A DNA stretch of 31,053 nt, taken from assembly GCA_002345215.1 (NCBI GenBank), contig DDVH01000035.1:1219-32271 (forward strand). Direction: 5' to 3'. The notes under the pieces were generated by a model. It did no database searches. It had not been told where the DNA came from and saw nothing but the letters and a program-made list of their open reading frames with translations. The stretch is from Anaerolineales bacterium UBA2317. Lineage in GTDB: Bacteria > Chloroflexota > Anaerolineae > Anaerolineales > Villigracilaceae. The first letter of the stretch is position 1; each line of letters opens with the position of its first letter. Below, one piece after another: positions 15,147-22,950 of this stretch. Position numbers and translations under genes: made by a program.

Positions 15147-15650
15147 ATGGAAATTAATCAACCCGTCCCTAATTTCTCATTGCCAGATTTAAATGGTAAA
15201 GTGAATCAATTAAATGAATATCGTGGAAAAATAGTCATCGTCAATTTTTGGTCGTGTGAATGTCCGCATTCAGAGCGAACGGATAAGAGCATACTGTCTA
15301 TGTTTGTGCAGTGGCAAGATGATGTGGTCATGTTAACCATCGCCTCGAATCGGAATGAAACTATCGAGGAGATAAAAAATGTCTCCGAAGCACGCCGCAT
15401 TCCGAACGTCTGGCTTGATGCGAATTGTGAGGTGGCGAATCTGTTTGAGGCGCAGACAACTCCGCATGTCTTCGTCATAGATAGAGATGGAATCTTGCGT
15501 TATCGTGGCGGGGTAGATGATGTCAAGTTTCGACAGAAAATTCCGACACGATTTTATTTAGATGAAGCGATTGAGGCTTTGTTGGCTGGACGTTTGCCTG
15601 AAATTCAAGAATCATCTGCTTATGGTTGTACCATCGTGCGGGAAATTTGA
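15147..15650 (+). CDS. Thioredoxin-fold redoxin (AhpC/TSA-TlpA-like)
   Basis: The 167-residue protein has a thioredoxin fold: LPDLNGKVNQLNEYRGK, then VNFWSCECPHSERT, the cis-proline region TTPHVFVID at about 109-117, and GILRYRGGVDD. The redox site is Cys37-Glu-Cys39-Pro, a CxC rather than the usual CxxC, with Cys39 at the position of the conserved ECP cysteine. A third cysteine, in AYGCTIV near the C-terminus, may be a resolving residue. No signal peptide is present, so the protein is cytoplasmic. Likely activity is peroxide or disulfide reduction. The ATG at 15147 follows the repeat and lacks a ribosome site. Confidence 0.85.
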   Translation: MEINQPVPNFSLPDLNGKVNQLNEYRGKIVIVNFWSCECPHSERTDKSILSMFVQWQDDVVMLTIASNRNETIEEIKNVSEARRIPNVWLDANCEVANLFEAQTTPHVFVIDRDGILRYRGGVDDVKFRQKIPTRFYLDEAIEALLAGRLPEIQESSAYGCTIVREI

Positions 15651-15662
15651 TAGAATAAAAAT
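15651..15662 (+). promoter_or_regulatory. -10-like box before the cNMP/PH membrane protein gene
   Basis: TAGAAT (15651-15656) lies six bases before the ATG at 15663. TTGTAC at 15626-15631 could be a -35, although the 19-bp spacing is long. No ribosome site is visible. Confidence 0.35.
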
Positions 15663-17471
15663 ATGGTTGAGTTAAAAGACCGAGTTTTGTTATTAAATCA
15701 TGTGCATGTATTCAATGGGTTAAAGGAAAATGACCTTGAATATATCGCTTTGCGTTTGGAAGAAAGAACTGTATCTGCCAATGAAATTATTTTTCAACGC
15801 GGTTCAAAACCAGATGGCTTTTACTTAATTTCTAAAGGCAGGGTAAAAGTAACTAGACCTGATTTGGGCGGTGAAGAATACATATTGGCGCATTTAACCA
15901 AGGAAGATTATTTCGGCGAAGAAGCATTAATAGAAAACCGTAATCGTTCTGCGACGTTGATTGCAGAAGAAGATTCGGTTTTATTGTTTATGTCGCGCCC
16001 TTTGTTTGAAGAGCTGATAACAAAATATGAAAAGTTAAAACCAAATCTTTTGGTTGCCATTAGTAGTCATAAGTTAGCCCGTGCCGCACGCTTCAAATGG
16101 CTTGGCAAACATGAAGTGATTTATTTCATGGCGCGTCGGCATGTCATTCGTTTATATCAAACGTTAATTGCACCCGTTTTTGCTTTGTTGATTCCTGCCT
16201 TTTTGTTAATTTGGGGAGGCATTACCGGCGCTACCACGCCTTTAGCAGTTGGGGGGATTATCTTGTGTGGCATTCTGATTTGGGCGATATGGCTAGTCAT
16301 TGACTGGAGCAATGATTATTACATCGTCACCAATCAACGTGTGATTTGGTTAGAGAAAGTTTTATTCTTATACGATAGCCGACAAGAAGCACCGCTCGGT
16401 ACATTGCTATCCGTCGGCATAGAAACTGATTTTCTTGGCAGACAATTAAATTATGGTCATGTCAATGTGCGTACATTCGTAGGTAACATCAGGTTTGAAT
16501 ATGTGAATCACCCTGAACAAGCGGCAGATATGGTGCGTGAGTATTGGGAACGTACAAAAGTAAAAAGTACCCAAGCTCAAAAAGATGCTATGAAAAATGC
16601 ACTCCGTTCAAAAATGGGTTTACCTGTTATCAAAGAAGAGGAAGAACCACTCGCGCCCGTTTTCGATACAGGCAACAAAGCTCCACAAGAACAAAGTTTG
16701 TTTTGGACAGCCCTCTCAAACAGATTCAAATTACGTTTAGAAGATGGTGAAACCATTATCTATCACAAACATTGGGTTGTGCTATTACAACAAACAGGCA
16801 AAGCCTTACTTGCTTTTCTTTTCTTCTTCACTTTATTTTGTATTCAACTCTATCGTTTATATCTAGACCCTGCCAACGCCTTCATAGAATTTCCACAGGA
16901 TGGTGGTTTTCGTCCCGACTCATGGTCAGTGATATTAATTTTATTTATGGCAATTGCCTTAGGTTGGGCAGGCTATGAGTATTGGGACTGGAGCAACGAC
17001 GTCTTCATGGTGACACCAGAAGAAATTATGGATTTAGACAAAACACCACTCGGCAAAGAAGAACGTCGCACGGCTCAAATCGAAAACATTCTCAGCACCG
17101 AATATCAACGCATTGGTATCCTTGGTATATTATTTAATTATGGCACAGTCTTCATCACGGTCGGTGGTGCAAAACTTTCGTTTCAAGATGTATTAGACCC
17201 CGCCGGCGTGATGGCAGATATTAATCGTCGTCGTATGGTGCGTGTTGCAAAGAAAAGCGAAGATGCTTCAAAAGCAGATAGAGAACGCATGGCAACATGG
17301 GTTGCCGCCTATCATCTCAATCGGGATGAATTCGCCTCAGCCACTACAGGTCAAGTTGGGAACACCAGCGGAAACAGACCCATCACCGATGCAGATTTTC
17401 CCGTGGACGAAATCCCAGACGATTTAGCCGACGATGGTGGCGATGATTTCAGCGGCGAAGATTACTCTTAA
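15663..17471 (+). CDS. Cyclic-nucleotide-binding membrane protein with two bacterial PH-like modules
   Basis: The 602-residue protein begins with a Crp-type cyclic-nucleotide-binding domain (about 10-130), including the phosphate-binding cassette FGEEALIENRNRSAT with Glu86 and Arg95 retained, so cAMP or cGMP binding is plausible. Two repeats follow, each with two transmembrane helices (about 166-186 and 193-214; about 376-398 and 420-440) and a cytoplasmic bPH2-like domain starting at the related sequences DWSNDYYIVTNQRVI and DWSNDVFMVTPEEIM. The C-terminus is acidic and disordered (DEIPDDLADDGGDDFSGEDYS). Coupling a cNMP sensor to PH-like membrane modules suggests second-messenger control of a membrane complex. 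The exact function is not known to me. Confidence 0.85.
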   Translation: MVELKDRVLLLNHVHVFNGLKENDLEYIALRLEERTVSANEIIFQRGSKPDGFYLISKGRVKVTRPDLGGEEYILAHLTKEDYFGEEALIENRNRSATLIAEEDSVLLFMSRPLFEELITKYEKLKPNLLVAISSHKLARAARFKWLGKHEVIYFMARRHVIRLYQTLIAPVFALLIPAFLLIWGGITGATTPLAVGGIILCGILIWAIWLVIDWSNDYYIVTNQRVIWLEKVLFLYDSRQEAPLGTLLSVGIETDFLGRQLNYGHVNVRTFVGNIRFEYVNHPEQAADMVREYWERTKVKSTQAQKDAMKNALRSKMGLPVIKEEEEPLAPVFDTGNKAPQEQSLFWTALSNRFKLRLEDGETIIYHKHWVVLLQQTGKALLAFLFFFTLFCIQLYRLYLDPANAFIEFPQDGGFRPDSWSVILILFMAIALGWAGYEYWDWSNDVFMVTPEEIMDLDKTPLGKEERRTAQIENILSTEYQRIGILGILFNYGTVFITVGGAKLSFQDVLDPAGVMADINRRRMVRVAKKSEDASKADRERMATWVAAYHLNRDEFASATTGQVGNTSGNRPITDADFPVDEIPDDLADDGGDDFSGEDYS

Positions 17472-17527
17472 AGAATAGATAGTAGATTGTCAAATAAATT
17501 TATAAAAATTAAGGAACAATTCAGAGC

Positions 17528-18061
17528 ATGACACTACGAGACATTGTATATTTACCCAACCCAATCTTACGAAAAAAAGCAAAACCAGTTAATAAATTTG
17601 ATAAAGACTTACAAACATTAATAGACGACATGTTTGAAACCATGCGTGAGGCGCCGGGCGTAGGTCTCGCCGCGCCGCAGATTAATCTTCCCATGCAACT
17701 CGCCGTGATTGAATACGCCGAAGGTGAAGATGATGAAGATAGACCAGAAGATGCTCCTCCACCTGAGAAAAAAATGTTTGTCATCATCAACCCTGAAATT
17801 ATAAAAGTATCTGATGAAAAAGTATTGGGCATTGAAGGTTGTTTATCTATCCCCGGCTTGGTTGGAGAAGTAGAAAGACCTTATGCCATTGAAGTCAAAG
17901 CCTTGAACCGACATGGTAATCCATTCAAATTCAAAGCCGAAGGTTGGCTCGCCCGCATCTTCCAACACGAAATTGACCATCTCAATGGAGTCCTATTCAC
18001 AGACAAAGCTACACAAGTCTGGAAGCCACGTGAAGAAGATGCAAATGTGGAACTTGAATAA
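17528..18061 (+). CDS. def: Peptide deformylase
   Basis: The 177-residue enzyme removes the formyl group from the N-terminal methionine of new proteins. All three family motifs are present: GVGLAAPQ (44-51), EGCLS (103-107, metal ligand Cys105) and QHEIDHLNG (146-154, ligands His147 and His151, catalytic Glu148). An acidic insert of about 17 residues (EGEDDEDRPEDAPPPEK region, 65-81) lies between the first and second motifs. The ATG at 17528 has AAGGAA about ten bases upstream. It precedes recF by 61 bases on the same strand. Confidence 0.96.
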   Translation: MTLRDIVYLPNPILRKKAKPVNKFDKDLQTLIDDMFETMREAPGVGLAAPQINLPMQLAVIEYAEGEDDEDRPEDAPPPEKKMFVIINPEIIKVSDEKVLGIEGCLSIPGLVGEVERPYAIEVKALNRHGNPFKFKAEGWLARIFQHEIDHLNGVLFTDKATQVWKPREEDANVELE

Positions 18062-18063
18062 AG

Positions 18064-18121
18064 AAAGTTTAAAAGTTTGCAAGTTAACAAGTTGAAAAGT
18101 TAAAACCTTCAAACCTTCTAA
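18064..18121. repeat. AT-rich short-period repeats between def and recF
   Basis: The spacer is made of degenerate 7-9-bp repeats of the type AAAGTTT, GCAAGTT, ACAAGTT, AAAAGTT, turning into AAACCTTC repeated twice just before the recF ATG. It contains no gene and no recognisable ribosome site. Confidence 0.7.
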
Positions 18122-18122
18122 A

Positions 18123-19328
18123 ATGCATTTAAAACATTTATCTTTAACCAACTTTCGCTCACTCACCCGCTTGGATGTTGACCTTCCAAAGCGGGCTGTT
18201 TTACTTGTGGGCAGTAATGCACAAGGAAAAACATCTGTCCTTGAGGCGATTTATTTTTTGGCGGCGTTTACATCGTTTCAAACACATGCTGATAGACAAA
18301 TTGTAAATTTCCATGAAGCAAAAAATTCATTAGCAGTTACTCGCCTCGTCGCAGATTATCAACGCGGGAAAACAAAGCATCGTTTAGAAGCACGTTTGAT
18401 TCTTGAACCGACTGGCGTGAATGGTCAGCGACTTCGCAAAGAAATTTTATTAGATGGAGTCAAACGCCAAGTCAATGATGTGATTGGTCATTTCAATGCT
18501 GTGATTTTTGTGCCGCAAATGTCGCAAATTATTGAAGGCGGACCTGAAGAACGTCGTCGTTATTTGAATCTTGCGCTTGCACAAACTGTCCCTGCGTATG
18601 CGCGCGTGTTGAGTGAATATAACCAAGCCGTGTCACAACGCAATGCACTTCTCAAAACGTTAAGTGAAGGTGTCGGAAACAAAGACCAACTTGAAGTGTG
18701 GGATGAAGCGTTGGTCAAATTCGGCTCACAAATTATTTTGTGGAGAATCCAAGCGATTCAAGAAATCGAAAGATATGCATCAAGAATCCATAGTGATTTG
18801 ACTCGCGGTGATGAAATTTTACGTTTGGCTTATGAACCTGCCTATGACCCGCTTCCAAAACCTAACGGACAGTTGGGTCTTAAAATTGATACAGATATCA
18901 ATCGTTCGGCAATTGAGTTGGATGAAATTCAAAATGGATTTCTTGAAAAATTAAAATCAATTCGCGCGGAAGAAATTGCGCGTGGTGTGACCACGATTGG
19001 ACCGCATCGTGATGATTTGCGCTTCATCATCAACAAAGCCGATGTGAGTGATTATGGTTCGCGCGGACAAGTTCGCACAACTTTGTTGGCGTTGAAACTT
19101 GCCGAAGTGGATTGGATGAAAGCGCGCACGAATGAAACGCCTGTGATTTTGTTGGATGAAGTGATGGCTGAATTGGATTTGAGTCGCCGCGCCGATTTGT
19201 TGAAATATGTCAGTCAAGACCAGCAGGTGTTATTTACGACTACTGATTTGAGTTTGTTTGATTCTAAATTTGTAAATGAATCCGAAATTTGGGATGTGCA
19301 GGGTGGGGTGGTAGTGCCTAGAAAGTAG
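18123..19328 (+). CDS. recF: DNA replication and repair protein RecF
   Basis: The 401-residue protein is an SMC/ABC-type ATPase that binds gapped DNA and helps load RecA through RecFOR. It starts with MHLKHLSLTNFRSL, the classic RecF N-terminus. Walker A is GSNAQGKTS (30-38). A signature-like GPHRDDLRF and SRGQVRTTLLALKLAE segment follow, and Walker B is VILLDEVMAELD near the end. Length is slightly above the usual 360-380 residues. The gene lies away from dnaA/dnaN, next to def. The start ATG at 18123 has no clear ribosome site. Confidence 0.95.
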   Translation: MHLKHLSLTNFRSLTRLDVDLPKRAVLLVGSNAQGKTSVLEAIYFLAAFTSFQTHADRQIVNFHEAKNSLAVTRLVADYQRGKTKHRLEARLILEPTGVNGQRLRKEILLDGVKRQVNDVIGHFNAVIFVPQMSQIIEGGPEERRRYLNLALAQTVPAYARVLSEYNQAVSQRNALLKTLSEGVGNKDQLEVWDEALVKFGSQIILWRIQAIQEIERYASRIHSDLTRGDEILRLAYEPAYDPLPKPNGQLGLKIDTDINRSAIELDEIQNGFLEKLKSIRAEEIARGVTTIGPHRDDLRFIINKADVSDYGSRGQVRTTLLALKLAEVDWMKARTNETPVILLDEVMAELDLSRRADLLKYVSQDQQVLFTTTDLSLFDSKFVNESEIWDVQGGVVVPRK

Positions 19329-19354
19329 TGAGTGGAAAGTAGATGGAGGAAAGT

Positions 19355-20842
19355 ATGAATCAAAATTCAAAAATAGATTTGATTGCATTAACTCATCCAT
19401 TAGTTTTGTTGAGCATTTTTATTTTGCTCGTCAATGACCATGTTCTAAAAGTTTACATCCCATCTGCATTGACAGGAAAAATCAGTGATTTTGCTGGTTT
19501 GTTTTTCTTTCCCATTTTATTAAGTGCAATTCTAAATTTGGTTTTCCAGTCATTTCAATCTCGAAAAATTGCTCTTGCTTCTTTTATTTTCACAGCAATT
19601 TGGTTTAGTTTGATTAAAACTATTCCTTTCTTCAAAAATCTAACTGAAAACATTTTCAATATCCAAATCGTTCTAGACCCAAGCGATTTAATGGCATTAA
19701 TCATGCTTCCATTGGCTTGGAGGTTAAGAGAAAAAGTTGAAAACGAATCAAAAACTGGAATTTCAAAGTTATCTTATGTTGCTTTGGGAATTGCTTCTCT
19801 TGCGACTATTGCAACTAGTCCGCCCATAATACCTATGATTTATAACATTACTGTTCACGAAAATATAGTTTATGCCGAATTCGACCATTATTATGGCACG
19901 TCAGAAGGTAGTTATTATTTTTACAGCACAGATGGTGGGAAAACATGGCGAGAACTTGATTTTGAACTCCCAAGCGAGGTTGCAGAACAAACAGGAAAAT
20001 ATCCTGAATTACCTTTTACACTTTGTCTCCCAAATAATGAGAATGTTTGTTATCAAACAGGAACAGAAACTATTCTTGAATCTCAAAATGGCGGAAAAAC
20101 TTGGCAAATCAGTTGGGAATTCCCTTTGGGAAGAAAAGAGTTCTTTGAACGTACTTCTTCTTATATTTATTTGGGACCTTATGATATAGCTCATATTGAA
20201 TTAGATGGAAAACAAATTTTTATAGTTTCGATGGGTAGCGAGGGTGTACTTGTTAAAGAAAACAACAATGAATGGGTCTCTATTAAAGTTGATACTGCTG
20301 GTTCAATTTATTTTAGCGCAAAAGATTTTAAAGAAGCAAACAACATTTTATATGGCGAATTCTTAATTCTTTCAATAGTTTCATTTCTCTATTTATATTT
20401 CAATGTTCTTTTAAATATAAAAAATCGAAAAACAAGAGGATATTATTCATTAATTGTAGCATCTTGTATTTGTGTCTTGATACCATTAATTTTATATATG
20501 GCATTTTTTACATCTTCCAGTTTGAATTTCTTACCCGATTGGTTTTTAGAGTTATTTATAAATATATTTCAGATTATTCTTGGGATTTCAGTATTGATTG
20601 TTTTAATTCTTACACCATATCATTTATTCACAAATTCTCATAAGCAAGCAAAATTAAATCTAATTCCTTTTACTATTACTATTTTTGTATCTTATTGTCT
20701 TTTTATCCTCTGGGCATATGGGACAATTCCTGTTTATCAAACAGCACTTTGGATTACCGTTAGTTTATATGTATTTCTCTTATTATGGATTATGTTTTTC
20801 CAATCAAAAATGTCACGCTCAAAGCGCGACCTACCTGAATGA
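19355..20842 (+). CDS. Polytopic membrane protein with Asp-box (BNR-like) exported domain
   Basis: The 495-residue protein has about four or five N-terminal transmembrane helices, including the conserved-looking NDHVLKVYIPSALTGKISDF. A central exported domain has two Asp-box-like repeats (STDGGKTWRELDF and SQNGGKTWQISW), as in BNR/sialidase-type propellers, followed by four C-terminal helices. I recall similar NDHVLK...LTGKxSDFAGLFFFP proteins of unknown function in other bacteria. Two repeats are too few for a full propeller, so sialidase activity is not implied. ATG 19355 is preferred over 19343 because GGAGG lies about five bases upstream. The gene is clearly AT-rich relative to recF. Confidence 0.7.
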   Translation: MNQNSKIDLIALTHPLVLLSIFILLVNDHVLKVYIPSALTGKISDFAGLFFFPILLSAILNLVFQSFQSRKIALASFIFTAIWFSLIKTIPFFKNLTENIFNIQIVLDPSDLMALIMLPLAWRLREKVENESKTGISKLSYVALGIASLATIATSPPIIPMIYNITVHENIVYAEFDHYYGTSEGSYYFYSTDGGKTWRELDFELPSEVAEQTGKYPELPFTLCLPNNENVCYQTGTETILESQNGGKTWQISWEFPLGRKEFFERTSSYIYLGPYDIAHIELDGKQIFIVSMGSEGVLVKENNNEWVSIKVDTAGSIYFSAKDFKEANNILYGEFLILSIVSFLYLYFNVLLNIKNRKTRGYYSLIVASCICVLIPLILYMAFFTSSSLNFLPDWFLELFINIFQIILGISVLIVLILTPYHLFTNSHKQAKLNLIPFTITIFVSYCLFILWAYGTIPVYQTALWITVSLYVFLLLWIMFFQSKMSRSKRDLPE

Positions 20843-20857
20843 AGTAAAATTGACTTC

Positions 20858-20908
20858 ATGTCAGACATCTTAGTCATTGGTTCACCGGATGCAAACTTAG
20901 TTTCATAA
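20858..20908 (+). pseudogene. Remnant of the 5' end of a ribokinase-like gene
   Basis: The 51-base frame encodes MSDILVIGSPDANLVS and a stop. It matches the first 15 codons of the ribokinase gene at 21972 (MSDILVIGSLNADLV) with about 39 of 45 bases identical, several differences being synonymous. The upstream bases (GTAAAAT then ATG) also match. The intervening alpha/beta hydrolase gene starts at the base right after its stop. It looks like a truncated duplicate left by an insertion or recombination. Confidence 0.7.
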
Positions 20909-21952
20909 ATGAATATTCACTATTATTGGTTCATCGGCGAAATTATTTTTATTATCTTTTTCTTTTCATTCATATTTTTTAATTTACGACAAAAAACGAA
21001 AAACAGAACTACAAATATCCCTGAAACATCAAAAGAAAAAATCAAATACTTTATAACCTATCTATTTAGGATAGTAGGGTTTGGATTAAGTGTATTTTTT
21101 GTTCTAAGCATTATCATCACCATTGAAAGAAGTTTTTTATCTATCATCACTGAAACTGCACCAACACCAAGTCAAGTAAACATTCCTGCTGATTTGGGGT
21201 TTGAAGTACAAGAAATCACTTTTGAAAGTGAAGATGGAATTACATTATCAGGTTGGTTTACTCCACCACAAAATAATGCAACTATTATTTTGCTTCATGG
21301 CTATGGAGGAAATCGCACAGGCATGATATGGCATGCTCAACAATTAACGCAACATGGTTATGGTGTACTGATGTATGATGAACGCGCCAGCGGCGAAAGC
21401 ACTGGTGAATATCGTTCTTATGGTTGGGAAGATACACAAGATGTTAAAGCCGCCATTCAATTTCTAACTTCACAAAATGCAAACGAAAATATTGGCGCTT
21501 TAGGTTGTTCAATAGGCGCAAGTATCGCTGTGTATAGCACTGCTTTATATCCACAAATTGATGCGGCATGGGGTGATGGAAATTCATCTGTCCGCGCACA
21601 AGATTTATCTACACCCAAAAATATTTTCATGGCGTTTATTATCGGCAGTAATTATTTATTAGATTGGATGTACACCATCAAACTAAATATTGATGCACCT
21701 GCTCCACTATCGGATGTGATTCAAGAGATTGAACCTCGCCCATTGATGTTGGTTGGTGGTGGAATTGAACATCCTATCATGGGCAGTGAAGCAGATTTAT
21801 TTACGCTTCGATTCTACGAGTTGGCTGGTTCAAACGCGCAAGTTTGGGTTATCCCTCAAGCGACTCATTGTGATGGTCCATTCGTAATCCCTGATGAATA
21901 TTCAAAACGCATGATTCAATTTTTTGATGAAGCATTCAATATCACCAGATAA
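20909..21952 (+). CDS. Membrane-anchored alpha/beta hydrolase
   Basis: The 347-residue protein has two N-terminal hydrophobic segments (about 5-25 and 50-72), then an alpha/beta-hydrolase domain from about residue 95. Visible motifs are the oxyanion segment HGYGGNR (130-136), the nucleophile elbow GCSIG with Ser201, and the catalytic histidine His320 in PQATHCDG. An Asp is probably supplied by the region around GSEADLFTL. It resembles BAAT/prolyl-oligopeptidase-like serine hydrolases of the FrsA/YqkD type; the substrate is unknown. The gene is AT-rich and lies between two copies of the ribokinase start, which suggests insertion. ATG 20909 directly follows the remnant's stop (TAAATG). Confidence 0.85.
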   Translation: MNIHYYWFIGEIIFIIFFFSFIFFNLRQKTKNRTTNIPETSKEKIKYFITYLFRIVGFGLSVFFVLSIIITIERSFLSIITETAPTPSQVNIPADLGFEVQEITFESEDGITLSGWFTPPQNNATIILLHGYGGNRTGMIWHAQQLTQHGYGVLMYDERASGESTGEYRSYGWEDTQDVKAAIQFLTSQNANENIGALGCSIGASIAVYSTALYPQIDAAWGDGNSSVRAQDLSTPKNIFMAFIIGSNYLLDWMYTIKLNIDAPAPLSDVIQEIEPRPLMLVGGGIEHPIMGSEADLFTLRFYELAGSNAQVWVIPQATHCDGPFVIPDEYSKRMIQFFDEAFNITR

Positions 21953-21959
21953 CGTAGTG

Positions 21960-21971
21960 TAAAATATCCAC
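21960..21971 (+). promoter_or_regulatory. -10-like box before the ribokinase gene
   Basis: TAAAAT at 21960-21965 lies six bases before the ATG at 21972. The same arrangement precedes the truncated copy (20845-20850, seven bases before ATG). There is no ribosome site, which fits a leaderless transcript. Confidence 0.4.
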
Positions 21972-22889
21972 ATGTCAGACATCTTAGTTATCGGTTCACT
22001 GAATGCAGATTTAGTTGTTAAGTCGCCGAGGTTTCCAAAGCCCGGCGAAACAATTAGTGGAGAAGATTTACAAATCATCCCCGGTGGTAAAGGTGCAAAT
22101 CAAGCAGTTGCAGCAGCAAGGCAAGGTGTAGATGTGGCAATGGTCGGAAGAGTGGGGAATGATAGTTTTGCTTCGTTCTTAGTTGATAATCTCAAAGCAA
22201 ATCAAGTAAATACAAAACATGTTTTAGAAACTGAATCTGCGACGGGAACTGCAATTATTGTCGTTGATTCAAATGGACAAAATAGTATTGTCTTGTCACC
22301 CGGTGCCAATGGAAAAGTAACTTCAAAAGATGTAGATTCCGCACCTGATGCTAAGATTTTGCTTTTGCAATTTGAAATTCCAATCGAAACTGTTTTGCAC
22401 GCCGCGAAAGTATACAAGCGAAGCAGTCCTGCGGATAAATCCAAAGGCACAAAAGTTATTTTGAATCCTGCCCCTGCTCAAGAAAATTTAGATGAATTGC
22501 TATCTCATATTGATATTTTGATTCCGAACGAAAGTGAATTATCTTTGCTCAGCAAGCAACCTGTGACGGGTATTAAATCCGCTGAAGTGGCGGCAAAAGG
22601 ATTGTTGAAACATGGCATTGAAACGATTATCGTCACACTTGGAGAAAATGGTGCATTGATTGTAGATAGTAAACAAGTAACACATGTAAACACGTATAAA
22701 GTAAATGTTGTAGATACAACTGCCGCAGGTGATTCATTCATCGGTGGGTTTTCCTCGGCTTTGTTGAAAAATAAATCGTTAGAAGAATCTGTCCGCTATG
22801 GATGCGCTTGTGGCGCGTTAGCAACCACAAAATTTGGTGCACAACCGTCAATCCCTACAAAGGAAGAAGTAGAAAAATTTATTTCGTAG
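21972..22889 (+). CDS. rbsK: Ribokinase (PfkB family)
   Basis: The 305-residue enzyme phosphorylates ribose to ribose 5-phosphate. PfkB signature 1 is IPGGKGANQAVAAAR (36-50) and signature 2 is DTTAAGDSFIGG (248-259), with catalytic Asp254. The N-terminal LVIGSLNADLVVKSPRFPKPGETI is typical of ribokinases rather than fructokinases or adenosine kinases. The gene lies directly upstream of two nucleoside hydrolases, whose product is ribose, so it completes a salvage pathway. The stop TAG is provided by the repeat starting at 22886. Confidence 0.92.
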   Translation: MSDILVIGSLNADLVVKSPRFPKPGETISGEDLQIIPGGKGANQAVAAARQGVDVAMVGRVGNDSFASFLVDNLKANQVNTKHVLETESATGTAIIVVDSNGQNSIVLSPGANGKVTSKDVDSAPDAKILLLQFEIPIETVLHAAKVYKRSSPADKSKGTKVILNPAPAQENLDELLSHIDILIPNESELSLLSKQPVTGIKSAEVAAKGLLKHGIETIIVTLGENGALIVDSKQVTHVNTYKVNVVDTTAAGDSFIGGFSSALLKNKSLEESVRYGCACGALATTKFGAQPSIPTKEEVEKFIS

Positions 22890-22942
22890 GGGCAGGTCTT
22901 GTGCCTGCCCATATGAAGGGCGACCACAAGGGTCGCCCCTAC
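22886..22942. repeat. Double-hairpin REP-like element, copy C
   Basis: The minus strand repeats the first half of copies A and B exactly. Its second hairpin is GGGCAGG/CCTGCCC, differing from copy B by compensatory changes. Its left TAG (22887-22889) is the ribokinase stop codon, and its right end lies eight bases before the next ATG. Confidence 0.9.
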
Positions 22943-22950
22943 AGGATATT

